Origin: an uncultured Armatimonadota bacterium
GTDB taxonomy: Bacteria; Armatimonadota; Armatimonadia; Armatimonadales; Armatimonadaceae
DNA length: 38,022 bases
Reading direction: 5' to 3'
Assembly (NCBI GenBank): GCA_903910385.1
Contig: CAIVZM010000047.1
Coordinates: forward strand, 1 to 38,022
Under the pieces are notes generated by a model that did no database searches, was not told the origin of the DNA, and worked only from the letters and a program-made list of their open reading frames with translations. Position numbers and translations under genes: made by a program. Positions 1 to 7,979 of the stretch are shown here, piece by piece; within the stretch, counting starts at the first letter, position 1, and each line of letters starts with the position of its first letter.

Positions 1-55
1 ACCAGCCTACGAAGCCGTCGCTGCACCTGCGAGACGTGGGAGCATTGACCCAACC

Positions 56-313
56 TTAACCCGAACTCACGTTAAAGAGATAAAAATCATCGCGACGATG
101 CGCAATCGCTTCGCCGATCAATTCCTCACTGCTGGGATGCTCTCCGCCGGAGTAGCATTCCGCCGTATCTATCACATTGAGACCGGAATCCAGGGCGGCA
201 TTGAGTAAACGGGAGACATCGTGCGCTCCGGTCTGCTCAAAACCTATTTCCGCGCCGCCGAAGCCGAGGACGCTAACCTGCATCCCTGTCTTTCCGAAGG
301 TTCGTGTTTCCAT
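56..313 (-). pseudogene. Aldo/keto reductase, N-terminal fragment
   Basis: The 85-residue product matches the start of the aldo/keto reductase family: it opens with the RTFGKTGMQVSVLGFGG strand and turn, then has a helix and NVIDTAECYSGGEHPSSEELIG, which holds the catalytic-type Asp and Tyr. Family members are usually about 300 residues. Similarity stops after the sixth-strand-like DDFYLF, where a stop follows five unrelated codons. None of the other two minus frames continues the family sequence in bases 1-60, so the rest of the barrel (catalytic Lys and His, cofactor site) is absent here. It lies 53 nt downstream of the DUF2071 gene on the same strand, probably cotranscribed. The likely reading is a truncated, inactive remnant. 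An assembly join at the window edge is possible. Confidence 0.6.
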
Positions 314-366
314 AATCGGAGGATTCCCAGTTTATGCGCGTTTCTCCTTCCCGTTTTTACTATCCA

Positions 367-1257
367 TTATCGCGAATTGCCACCGACACTGGCGGTACGG
401 AACGAAACAAGACGGGGCGGGCGCGAAAAAATGGTGAGAGCCGGTTGTAGCAGAACGCACAGGGGGCGTCCTAATTCTCCGGGCTTCAGGATTCCCGCCA
501 GCGAAAATGGAGTGAGTTTTGCGCTATTCACTTCTCCATAGATCGGGGTGAGCGGATCATGGGACTGAGCGAAGAGAGTGTACCGATGTTTCAGCAGGGG
601 AGCGTCCGCAAAGTGATCTTCCCGGAGGGTCAGGAAACCGACCATGTCCGTCAGAGAACCGAAAGGGATCGGAGGAGTGGGCGGTTCGGACAGAGCGCGG
701 ACTTCAATTTCAGTCTTCCCCAAATCGCCGACCGCACGCAGGGAATACTTCCGGTAAGCGGAGCGGGCGGGATCGCCATCGATAAAAAACGAGAAACGGG
801 CGTAATCCGCGTAATTGTCCAGAGCGCGTTTGGTGGCATGCGTTTCCGTCGTGCTCACAAAAGTGCGCCAGTGGAACGCGCCGCGCCGCTTTTCATAGCG
901 GGTCAAGATGCGGTAGGACGCCTGATGGAAACTGCGACCAACGCCCCCCGGCAAGGGCGACCAGCGAGCATCCTCGACAAACGCGGTCACAACCTGCACG
1001 AACGCCACAGGGTCACCCTCGAGACCGGGCAGAATTTCCGCCGGCAGACCAGCGGGAAGCGCCCCGACGACACGTTCAGCCGGTACGGTGTAGGTAACGA
1101 TCATCAGATCGCGTAAAATGCTGGTGGAGGTTGTCGCACCGCCCCTGGCGGAGGGTATCGCGCTTTCCGGGCTGTCTGTATCAGATTCCGTTTGCGCCGT
1201 CTCCGTCGCATCACCTGTCGCCGTATCGGCGTTCGTTCCCCATCGGAAAAATCTCAT
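367..1257 (-). CDS. DUF2071-like / acetoacetate decarboxylase-fold protein
   Basis: 296 residues. The first 45 are low-complexity, rich in Thr, Asp and Ser, without a signal peptide. The rest begins with a conserved-looking VTYTVPAERVVGALPAGLPAEI stretch and continues with alternating short strands, including FHQASYRILTRYE, FHWRTFVSTTETHA and YADYARFSFF. This resembles the DUF2071 (YqjF-like) family, whose fold is related to acetoacetate decarboxylase; no enzymatic activity is established for this group, and none is claimed here. The ATG has no Shine-Dalgarno sequence but is preceded by TACACT five bases upstream, suggesting a leaderless transcript. It is followed by the aldo/keto reductase fragment on the same strand. 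Confidence 0.55.
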   Translation of the reverse strand: MRFFRWGTNADTATGDATETAQTESDTDSPESAIPSARGGATTSTSILRDLMIVTYTVPAERVVGALPAGLPAEILPGLEGDPVAFVQVVTAFVEDARWSPLPGGVGRSFHQASYRILTRYEKRRGAFHWRTFVSTTETHATKRALDNYADYARFSFFIDGDPARSAYRKYSLRAVGDLGKTEIEVRALSEPPTPPIPFGSLTDMVGFLTLREDHFADAPLLKHRYTLFAQSHDPLTPIYGEVNSAKLTPFSLAGILKPGELGRPLCVLLQPALTIFSRPPRLVSFRTASVGGNSR

Positions 1258-1262
1258 ACTTT

Positions 1263-1268
1263 AGTGTA
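1263..1268 (-). promoter_or_regulatory. Extended TANNNT -10 box of the DUF2071 gene
   Basis: On the minus strand TACACT sits five bases before the ATG at 1257. There is no purine-rich ribosome-binding site between them, and no convincing -35 hexamer. A -10 box this close to the start implies transcription beginning at or next to the start codon. Confidence 0.4.
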
Positions 1269-1446
1269 CTGCGTTCCTCGCCCTGTCGTTACCTTCCCGA
1301 AAAAACTCCGGGGCAATTTGAAGCGGGTCTGAACCGGGCGTGTCATAGCAAATGGAAACTTCGGAGCGGATTTCGTTTCAGCCACGATTTCATTCCTATC
1401 GATTCAGCCTTTGGTGATTTAGCCACTTTTGTAAGGAACGACATTC

Positions 1447-2514
1447 ATGTATAACTCACGGCAATTATTTCTCCTGCGAGGAGCCGCAACCGTTATTCTG
1501 GCGGCAGGATTATGGCTGCCTACCGTCTCCGTATACGCTCAGAATAGCCGCGCCGCCCGTGTCGTCAATGACCCACTGGTCGATATCGTCGCCAATGGTA
1601 AAGGCAGAGTCAATTATAGCGCCGGCGTCGTCAAGGCGACGGGCTATGGCGCTCCGCCTGCGGCGGGAGTAGCATCTTCGGGGGCTCAAGCGAAATTGAT
1701 GGCGCTCGGTGCGGCGCGAGCGGACGCCCTGCGCACTCTTGCCATGACGGTATCTTCGATTCAGGTCACCGCAGAAACGAAGGTCAAGAACTATGTTCTC
1801 CAGAAGGACGAAGTTTCCACGCAGTTAGATGCGCTTCTGCAATCGCCCCGAATCGTTTCCGAAAGTATGCAGACGGACGGCACAGCCGTGGTAGTGGTGG
1901 AATTGCCGCTATACGGCAAAGACTCTATCGCTTCCGTCGTTTTGCCGGAAGTCCTGAAGTCGGAAGAGAATAACGCGGAAGTAGTGGAACCGGAAGTCGC
2001 CTACGCCCCGGTAGCCCCAGTAGGTGGCGCAGGAGCGACCTCCTCCGGCGAATTCCGTGGTCCCGCGCAACCAGCCATCCCGGTATCTCTGCCTCCTATC
2101 CCCAAAAGACCGACCTTGCCCCCCGGCGGCGAACCCGGTCAGACTCCCTTTTCCGATAATGGACCATTCACCAGCGTTTTGATCGATTGTCGCGGTCTGA
2201 ACATGGAAGCGGTAATGTCGCCGAAATTGTATGACACGACCGGACGCGAAGTCTACGGCACGATTCGGGTAACGCCTGAATATGCTATCGAAACCGGCAT
2301 CGTGGGATATCCACGCAGCATGGCGGAAGCGCTGAAGACGGCGCGTTGCGGAGCGCATCCCCTGATCGTTCGTGCTCTTCGGGTCGCTGACAAGCATCGG
2401 TTCAACCCTGTTATTTCGCTGGAAGATGCGGATCGGATTCTCGCCGCAAACAATCGCGACAAATTCTTGCAACAGACTCGCGTTATTTTTCTGGTAGACC
2501 CTGTAAGATATTGA
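1447..2514 (+). CDS. Exported LPP20-like protein (first gene of FlgT-like operon)
   Basis: 355 residues with an N-terminal signal peptide (hydrophobic stretch about 8-27, cleavage probably after VSVYAQ). Residues about 55-165 match the LPP20 lipoprotein-family pattern: a GVVKATGYGAPP strand, then a helix with AKLMALGAARADALRTLAMTV, then a strand with VVVVELPLYG. A proline-rich linker (about 215-240) leads to a C-terminal domain with the motif LIDCRGLNMEAVMSPKLYD and TGREVYG, which I associate with bacterial LPP20 proteins of unknown function. There is no lipobox Cys, so it is probably a soluble periplasmic or surface protein. AAGGA lies nine bases before the ATG. It heads a plus-strand operon with the next two genes; the shared domain families suggest one periplasmic assembly. 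Confidence 0.65.
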   Translation: MYNSRQLFLLRGAATVILAAGLWLPTVSVYAQNSRAARVVNDPLVDIVANGKGRVNYSAGVVKATGYGAPPAAGVASSGAQAKLMALGAARADALRTLAMTVSSIQVTAETKVKNYVLQKDEVSTQLDALLQSPRIVSESMQTDGTAVVVVELPLYGKDSIASVVLPEVLKSEENNAEVVEPEVAYAPVAPVGGAGATSSGEFRGPAQPAIPVSLPPIPKRPTLPPGGEPGQTPFSDNGPFTSVLIDCRGLNMEAVMSPKLYDTTGREVYGTIRVTPEYAIETGIVGYPRSMAEALKTARCGAHPLIVRALRVADKHRFNPVISLEDADRILAANNRDKFLQQTRVIFLVDPVRY

Positions 2515-2523
2515 ATATGCCTG

Positions 2524-2544
2524 GAGGGAAACCCAGTTTCCCTC
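2524..2544 (+). other. Intergenic hairpin inside the FlgT-like operon
   Basis: GAGGGAAAC (2524-2532) and GTTTCCCTC (2536-2544) form a perfect nine-base stem with a three-base loop in the 60-base gap between the first and second gene. The sequence after it is TTGACC rather than a T run, so it does not look like an intrinsic terminator. It could protect the 3' end of the first cistron or adjust relative expression. Confidence 0.5.
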
Positions 2545-2574
2545 TTGACCAGACCATAGAGGAAATCGCGGACA

Positions 2575-4590
2575 ATGCGGGTTTTGCTGTCTTTCCTGAC
2601 ACTGTTCTCCTTTGCTGTTGTCGCTTTCGCCGGACCGCCAAAGTCTGGAGAAGGCGACATTTTACGCATTTTTGAGAGTCAACGCGTCTATGTGATCACA
2701 AATGAAGAGCCGGAGTTGGCGAATTCCCTGCTTGATGGTTGTCATCTACGGCAAAAGTGTATTCTGACACCAGAAGAATGGGCGGAGATGCCGGAATCCA
2801 TTCGCGCTCTGGTAACTCGCGTTTATCTGATCAATCGTGAGAAACTGCCTTTCGGAACGATGCTTCCCGCCAAATGCCCTGCGGACAACGATGAATTGTA
2901 TACGCAGGTGGTTCGCAACGAATTTCGCTCCAGCACGACCTACGAGGCGATAATCTCCGCTCCGGATGGGTTCTATTTGCGTCAGGCGGCTATGTCATTT
3001 AGACGTCTGGCTTCTCTGCCACGAACGCCGATCAAGTTGAGCGTCCCCTCGTTAGCGATTGTCCCTGTCGGAATTGAGGCGGAACGAATCGCGAGACAAT
3101 CGTTCCTTAAGAGCGATTCAGCTCGTTTTCGCGCCGCACATATCCTGCGCCCGCAGGAGTACGCTCGCGTTCAACCACGACTGTACGCTTCTGACGAACT
3201 AATTTTGATTGATCGTAGCGTGGGTACTGTAGCAACCTCCCTTACCCTTACCGGATTGACCAGTGAGCACCCTATCAACGCGACGGAGACTGTAGCATGG
3301 CGTATCCGTAAGCAGGATGGCAAGATTCGCGCCGTCATTTCCGCGCCGAACGCCGCTCAGCTTACCAGCGCCGCCAAGGGAATCGGGGTTCTCACCGACC
3401 TGCCCGAAGAACCGACCATACTTGCCAATGCCCGTGATCTACGAAGCGTACGACGTATCGCTGTCGCCGGGATCAAGATGGGTAAATCTACGGAACTGGC
3501 GCGTCAACTGGCGGCGCGAGCCGCTTCGGACATCCGTGCATTGGATGCCTTCGAAGTTGTGGAACGTGAAGGGCTGTCGCAGATTCTCGGTGAGATTGCG
3601 CTCGGTCAGGCAGGAATCACGAAAGCCGGTGACCGTGTAAAAGTGCGTCAACTCGCCGCTGCGGATGCGCTTTTACTCGTGGATATCACTGGTATTGAAG
3701 CGCGTACCAACTATTCCGCCGCGCACAAACGACTGAGTCCAGCAATACCGCCGCCACCCGCACGCCCGAATGAACCAAGTCGTCTCAAGAACACGTTCGG
3801 CATCACTAATCAGGGAATCTTGAAGGTGGTGGAAGCGGTCTTCTCCCGGAATATCGGTACCAAAAACGAGGACGACTACCGCGATGAGTGCGATCGTTAC
3901 CGGAATGAGACATTACCACAATGGCAACGCCAGATGGAAGCCTATCAACAGGAACGGCGCAATCGACCCGTCAACTGGGAGCAAAAAATCGCCGCCCGAA
4001 GCGGCGTCCATGTCACCGGCAGTTTGCGTCTTGTCGATTTAAGCGATGGTCTGGTTTTATGGGAATCGCCGTTCGCCGCTTCGGATACCGAAGAGAGACT
4101 CTTTCGTACTGATACCCTGACCATTAACGGTGAAGATAGCCGTCCCGGCGCATTGGCTATTCCGGATTCCACGAATGCCGCTCCCGATGAATTGTTGTCA
4201 CGGGTCGCCGTTACGGCGTTACAGGAAGGCGTCTCTTCACTGCGCTCCACAGCGCTTTTACCCTGTAATCTTCCTGTCACCACCGTCAGCGCCGCTACCT
4301 CCTCTTCAGGAACCTCTGCCGCAAGCGCCAGTAGCATTTCTGTCGAAACGCCGCCCACCGCCAGCGGCAAGATTCTGGATGTAGACAACGACACGCTTCT
4401 GATCGGTCTCGGAGGAGGAGATGGTCTCAAGGTGGGCGATATTTTGACCATTTCTCTTGAGGATAAGAGCAAAGTCCAGGTTAGTGTCACCAAAATACGC
4501 CCCCGAACCTGTGATGCTATTTTTGCCGTCTCAGTGTCATCCCGGCAACGTGCACAGGTTGCGACGGGGCAAATGGTCACCAGGCGATAA
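2575..4590 (+). CDS. Exported CsgG-like protein with FlgT-C-like C-terminus
   Basis: 671 residues. A signal peptide occupies residues 1-19 (AVVAFAG at its end). The N-terminal third (20-280) is unrecognised, with paired cysteines at CHLRQKC. From about residue 288, RSVRRIAVAGIKMGK, then a helix, then FEVVEREGLSQILGE and LAAADALLLVDITGIE match the CsgG-type domain found in curli secretion proteins and in the middle domain of FlgT. The domain ends near residue 500 with SLRLVDLSDGLVLWESPF. A Ser/Ala-rich linker follows, then residues about 598-671 (GKILDVDNDTLLIGLGGGDGLKVGD) resemble the FlgT C-terminal domain. It probably acts in the periplasm or at the outer membrane. There is no lipobox, so true CsgG-pore behaviour is not implied. 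It is followed after 21 bases by the FlgT-N-like gene. Confidence 0.65.
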   Translation: MRVLLSFLTLFSFAVVAFAGPPKSGEGDILRIFESQRVYVITNEEPELANSLLDGCHLRQKCILTPEEWAEMPESIRALVTRVYLINREKLPFGTMLPAKCPADNDELYTQVVRNEFRSSTTYEAIISAPDGFYLRQAAMSFRRLASLPRTPIKLSVPSLAIVPVGIEAERIARQSFLKSDSARFRAAHILRPQEYARVQPRLYASDELILIDRSVGTVATSLTLTGLTSEHPINATETVAWRIRKQDGKIRAVISAPNAAQLTSAAKGIGVLTDLPEEPTILANARDLRSVRRIAVAGIKMGKSTELARQLAARAASDIRALDAFEVVEREGLSQILGEIALGQAGITKAGDRVKVRQLAAADALLLVDITGIEARTNYSAAHKRLSPAIPPPPARPNEPSRLKNTFGITNQGILKVVEAVFSRNIGTKNEDDYRDECDRYRNETLPQWQRQMEAYQQERRNRPVNWEQKIAARSGVHVTGSLRLVDLSDGLVLWESPFAASDTEERLFRTDTLTINGEDSRPGALAIPDSTNAAPDELLSRVAVTALQEGVSSLRSTALLPCNLPVTTVSAATSSSGTSAASASSISVETPPTASGKILDVDNDTLLIGLGGGDGLKVGDILTISLEDKSKVQVSVTKIRPRTCDAIFAVSVSSRQRAQVATGQMVTRR

Positions 4591-4611
4591 GCGTGTCAAA
4601 AGAGCGGATAA

Positions 4612-5742
4612 ATGTATCTTCATTCAAAAAATTGCTGGCTTGTTTTGCTGACTGTGTTGATAGCGCAGTCGCTAAATCCATTCACAATTGATTTATCTTT
4701 TGCCAGCGATGCGAATGACGGCATAACGCCCGTTGTCCGTATCGCGCCCATAGAAACAAAAGAGGTAATAGCGGAGGGACGTGCGGCAATCGGAGAAACC
4801 GGCGTTCCGGGCGCACGACAGGCGGCGACCGCACAGGCGCTTCGCGCCGCTGTGGAAAAGGCATTGGGCGTCTATGTGTCCTCCCGTACGTTGACCCAGA
4901 ACTACCAGATGGTGCGGGATCAGGTGTTGGTGCGGTCGGATGGTTATGCCACCCTGAAAGAAATCGTCAGCGAAAATATCGGGACTCAGGAAGTCCGCGT
5001 CACAGTTCGCGCCCTGGTATCTTTACGCCCGCTGGCGAAACAATTGAAAGCCATGAAATTGACTCGCGCTTGGCGAATCTACGTGGAATCCACTCCGGCA
5101 AACGATTCCTCGACACAAGCGAGCGTCGCCAGTGATGCAATCTCCGCTCTGGAAAATACGTTGTCCGATGCGGGGTTTGTCGTCGTCTCCCGAATCAAGG
5201 ATGCCGATATCACCGTCCAGATCGCACCTCGCTTCCAGAAAATCGCCGATATTCCCGCTGAGACGGGTAGCTTTTCGGCTACCATGCATTCGATCCGGGG
5301 AGATGTAGTCGCCAGAGCGATACGTGTTGGAACAGGAGAAGTGGTGGCATCGTTGTTCGCAACGCACACCAACTTCAATATCAATGCGGATGCGGCGCGC
5401 AGTCAGGCGACGACCGAAGCGACCCAGAGTCTCGCTCCCCAACTCACGGACGCTCTTATGGTACTGCCCGCCGCACAATCTCAGGCAATCACTCTTCAGG
5501 TTTCCGGTCTGAAAAATGTCACTCAGGCGGCGCAGTTAGAGGATGCTCTGAATTCACTTACAGGAGTCCAGAAAGTCACCCGTCGCGGCTATACGAACGG
5601 TTTTGCAAACTGGGAACTGGATATGCTGACCGATACCGTTTCTCAATTGCCTCGCGCCATAGAACAAAGCGGCGCGTTGCGCCGTTTCCGTCTGTCGGTA
5701 GCATCGGAGAATCGCTCCCGAATTATTGCGGCAGTTCGGTGA
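4612..5742 (+). CDS. Exported protein with FlgT N-terminal-like domain
   Basis: 376 residues. An N-terminal hydrophobic segment (about 8-31) acts as signal peptide or anchor. Residues about 50-145 carry the FlgT-N-like pattern: AEGRAAIGETGVPGARQAA, a helix ending in VEKALGVYVSSRTL, VRSDGYATLKEIV, then EVRVTVRALVSLRPL. In Vibrio this domain belongs to the H-ring flagellar protein FlgT. The remaining 230 residues show repeated strand-helix units (for example TLSDAGFVVVSRIKDADITVQI and TLQVSGLKNVTQAAQLEDALN) that I do not recognise. It is the third gene of the operon. No flagellar gene is nearby, so the shared fold rather than flagellar function is what can be claimed. It ends 20 bases from a convergent gene. 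Confidence 0.6.
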   Translation: MYLHSKNCWLVLLTVLIAQSLNPFTIDLSFASDANDGITPVVRIAPIETKEVIAEGRAAIGETGVPGARQAATAQALRAAVEKALGVYVSSRTLTQNYQMVRDQVLVRSDGYATLKEIVSENIGTQEVRVTVRALVSLRPLAKQLKAMKLTRAWRIYVESTPANDSSTQASVASDAISALENTLSDAGFVVVSRIKDADITVQIAPRFQKIADIPAETGSFSATMHSIRGDVVARAIRVGTGEVVASLFATHTNFNINADAARSQATTEATQSLAPQLTDALMVLPAAQSQAITLQVSGLKNVTQAAQLEDALNSLTGVQKVTRRGYTNGFANWELDMLTDTVSQLPRAIEQSGALRRFRLSVASENRSRIIAAVR

Positions 5743-5762
5743 AGCTGTCCGCCGCAACTCAG

Positions 5763-6077
5763 TTAAAGGGGGTCTGCTTCCACGACGGTATAGTGAGCGC
5801 CCTTACGGGGTTCCGCCATCATTTCCGCTACCGTATCCCGGAACTTGAGATAATGCGCAGTTTGCTGGTGGGCGGTAAAATCCTCCCGCGTTTTGTAGAC
5901 TTCGAACAGAAGATATTCTTCCGGGTCGTCCACCCCTGCGGCTTCCGCCGAGAGGAGGATATCGAAGCGAATGTTTCCGGGTTCATGGCGCGTCGCTGCT
6001 CTGTTTTCCTGAATCGCCTTCAGAAAGTCATCCCCCATCCCGGGCTTGACCTTGACGGTCACACAAACTATATGCAT
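5763..6077 (-). CDS. ABM-domain monooxygenase-like protein (LsrG/YgiN type)
   Basis: 104 residues forming one antibiotic biosynthesis monooxygenase (ABM) ferredoxin-like domain: VCVTVKVKPGMGDDFLKAIQ, EPGNIRFDILLS, EEYLLFEVYKTREDFTAHQ and HYLKFRDTVAEM. The order of strands and the YLLFEVYxxxEDFxAHQ-type motif match LsrG, YgiN and quinol monooxygenase relatives. These bind small carbonyl or quinol substrates, often without a cofactor; the substrate cannot be read from sequence. It starts 21 bases after the stop of the oligoendopeptidase gene and is probably translated from the same transcript. AGGGG lies twelve bases upstream of the ATG, a loose ribosome-binding site. Confidence 0.8.
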   Translation of the reverse strand: MHIVCVTVKVKPGMGDDFLKAIQENRAATRHEPGNIRFDILLSAEAAGVDDPEEYLLFEVYKTREDFTAHQQTAHYLKFRDTVAEMMAEPRKGAHYTVVEADPL

Positions 6078-6097
6078 ATGAGTTTATTTCCCCTGAA

Positions 6098-7915
6098 CTA
6101 AGCCGCGCTTAATTCCTCGAACTGACGGATATCATCGCGCAGTATATCGAAACTGGCGTTCCAGAACGACTCTTCGCGTAAATCGAAACCAAAACGGGAG
6201 GCGAGAGTCGCCGCATCATACATACCTGTAGCCGATAAAAGGTCGTCGTACCGGTCATGGAAACCGTCCGGCTTTTCCTGATACTGTGCGTAGAGTCCCA
6301 GGCCGAACAGCAGACCGAACATATACGGGAAGTTGTAGAATGTGGAGCCGTAATAATGCCCCTTTGCCGTCCACATATACGGATGCAGGTAGTTCTCATC
6401 CAATCCGTCGCCGTAGGTCTCTAATTGCGCTTCCCGCATTAGATCGCAAAACTCTCCGGCGGAAAGTTCCCGTTGCTGACGCGCTTCTAAGACGCGACGC
6501 TCAAAGAGGAATCGGCTGGTAATATCGACGACTACCTGACAGGTTCCCTGGAGGGACGCTTCCAGAATAGCGATCCGCTCCTCGTCTGTGCCGGTGGCAA
6601 GAGCGGCGCGTTTGATAATCGTTTCGCAGAAGATGCTTGCCGTCTCCGCCAACGTCATCGGCGTATTTCGTTGCAACGGCGTCCTGTGGGCGAGGCACAG
6701 ATTATGGTAACCATGTCCCAGTTCGTGCGCCAACGTTGACACGCCGCCGAACGCCGGTCGATAGTTTTGCATAATGCGCGATTCATCGCGGCGTAGCCCC
6801 ATGCAGAACGCCCCGTCTCGCTTACCGGGCCTCGGTTCGGCGTCTATCCACTTTTCGCGAAAAGCGCGTTCCGCGAAATCTTGCATCTTTGCGGAATATG
6901 CACCGAACTGTTCTGCGACGAAACGCTCCGCTTCATCCCATTGCCACGCCCGCGAAGAAGCCCCGACCGGCGCGAATAGATCATAGAACGCCAGACGCTC
7001 CGTTCCCGATACGAGACGCGCCTTTGCGCGAAGATAGCGACGGAAATCGGGAAATGATTTCCGGGCGGCGGACAGCATCGCTTCCAGGGTTTCTCGGTCG
7101 ATGTGGTTGTTGAAGCAGGCGGAATCTAATGGGCTTTCCCAGCGGCGCCGCGTCGCCAGTGCATTTGTCTCCTGCTTGATCGCGTTGAGAGCGGCGGCGA
7201 TGGGCAGAGCGTTACGCTCCCATGCCCCCAATTCCGCCTCATAAGCGCGACGGCGTATTTCAGGGTCAGGATCCGTCGCAAGAGCGCGTATGACACTGAT
7301 CGGTAAATCTTCCGGGGTATCACCGTCCCGCCGGGCAAACGGAACGGAAATTTGCGATGTCAAATCGCTATATAACCGCGACCAGGCGGAACCGCCGGAG
7401 AGAGTAAGCTCCGATGCCAGTTCTTCTTCCGCAGGCGACATCAAACGCGCCGCCATGATTTTCGCCTGCCGTAGATAGTAGGCATGATCCCCAGCGAGCG
7501 GAGACGCAGCGATAAGCGCTTCCACATCCAACCCGCCGATCCATGCCGTGAAGCGGGTGTCCAGATTATTGAGCGTGACCATCGGCCGGCGCAATTCACT
7601 CATTTTCGCCTGCGCCAGCGCATTGCGAGAATCGGTGGAAACGAACGAGGCGATATAAGCCCGGAGGGTTTTCACTTCCTCGTATATAGCGTTCAGTTCC
7701 CTCGTCACCTTCTCAAATCGGGCGAACAGAGCCGAATCGAGCGTGGTTGGAGACAACGGGGCAGCGATCGCTTCGGCATCGAAAAGCGTTTCCAGATCGG
7801 CTACCCGCTTGATGACGCTGTGGAATCCTTTTTCAAATTCCGGCGAGTCCAGCGAGGGGTAAACGACAGTCATATCCCAGTGCGGCATCGTACCGACGGT
7901 GGTTTCTGTACTCAT
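6098..7915 (-). CDS. M3-family oligoendopeptidase
   Basis: A zinc metallopeptidase of the pepF/M3B family, about 605 residues, cytoplasmic (no signal peptide), expected to cleave short peptides. The active site lies in LAHELGHGYHN: the HEXXH helix supplies two zinc-binding His and the catalytic Glu. The third ligand is expected in TLAETASIFCE about 25 residues later. C-terminal GHYYGSTFYNFPYMFGLLFGLGLYA, with its Tyr residues for transition-state contact, is also typical. An upstream ATG at 7936 would add seven residues. I prefer 7915 because TACAAT lies five bases before it, while neither start has a proper Shine-Dalgarno site. It sits between the SpoIIE-type phosphatase and the ABM gene on the same strand. 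Confidence 0.88.
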   Translation of the reverse strand: MSTETTVGTMPHWDMTVVYPSLDSPEFEKGFHSVIKRVADLETLFDAEAIAAPLSPTTLDSALFARFEKVTRELNAIYEEVKTLRAYIASFVSTDSRNALAQAKMSELRRPMVTLNNLDTRFTAWIGGLDVEALIAASPLAGDHAYYLRQAKIMAARLMSPAEEELASELTLSGGSAWSRLYSDLTSQISVPFARRDGDTPEDLPISVIRALATDPDPEIRRRAYEAELGAWERNALPIAAALNAIKQETNALATRRRWESPLDSACFNNHIDRETLEAMLSAARKSFPDFRRYLRAKARLVSGTERLAFYDLFAPVGASSRAWQWDEAERFVAEQFGAYSAKMQDFAERAFREKWIDAEPRPGKRDGAFCMGLRRDESRIMQNYRPAFGGVSTLAHELGHGYHNLCLAHRTPLQRNTPMTLAETASIFCETIIKRAALATGTDEERIAILEASLQGTCQVVVDITSRFLFERRVLEARQQRELSAGEFCDLMREAQLETYGDGLDENYLHPYMWTAKGHYYGSTFYNFPYMFGLLFGLGLYAQYQEKPDGFHDRYDDLLSATGMYDAATLASRFGFDLREESFWNASFDILRDDIRQFEELSAA

Positions 7916-7979
7916 GCGTGATTGTACCTTATGCATTAAGGATTTAGTTGCATCGAGCCCGGTGGAATCAGCAAAGAAT

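Noticed and set aside
559-1116. Plus-strand open frame of 185 codons opposite the DUF2071 gene
   Set aside because: No recognisable domain, and the minus-strand frame matches a protein family.
1447-5742. Assigning the triad to flagellar assembly as flgT homologues
   Set aside because: No flagellar gene is in the window, and the FlgT-like domains are split over separate genes with other extensions, so only domain similarity is claimed.
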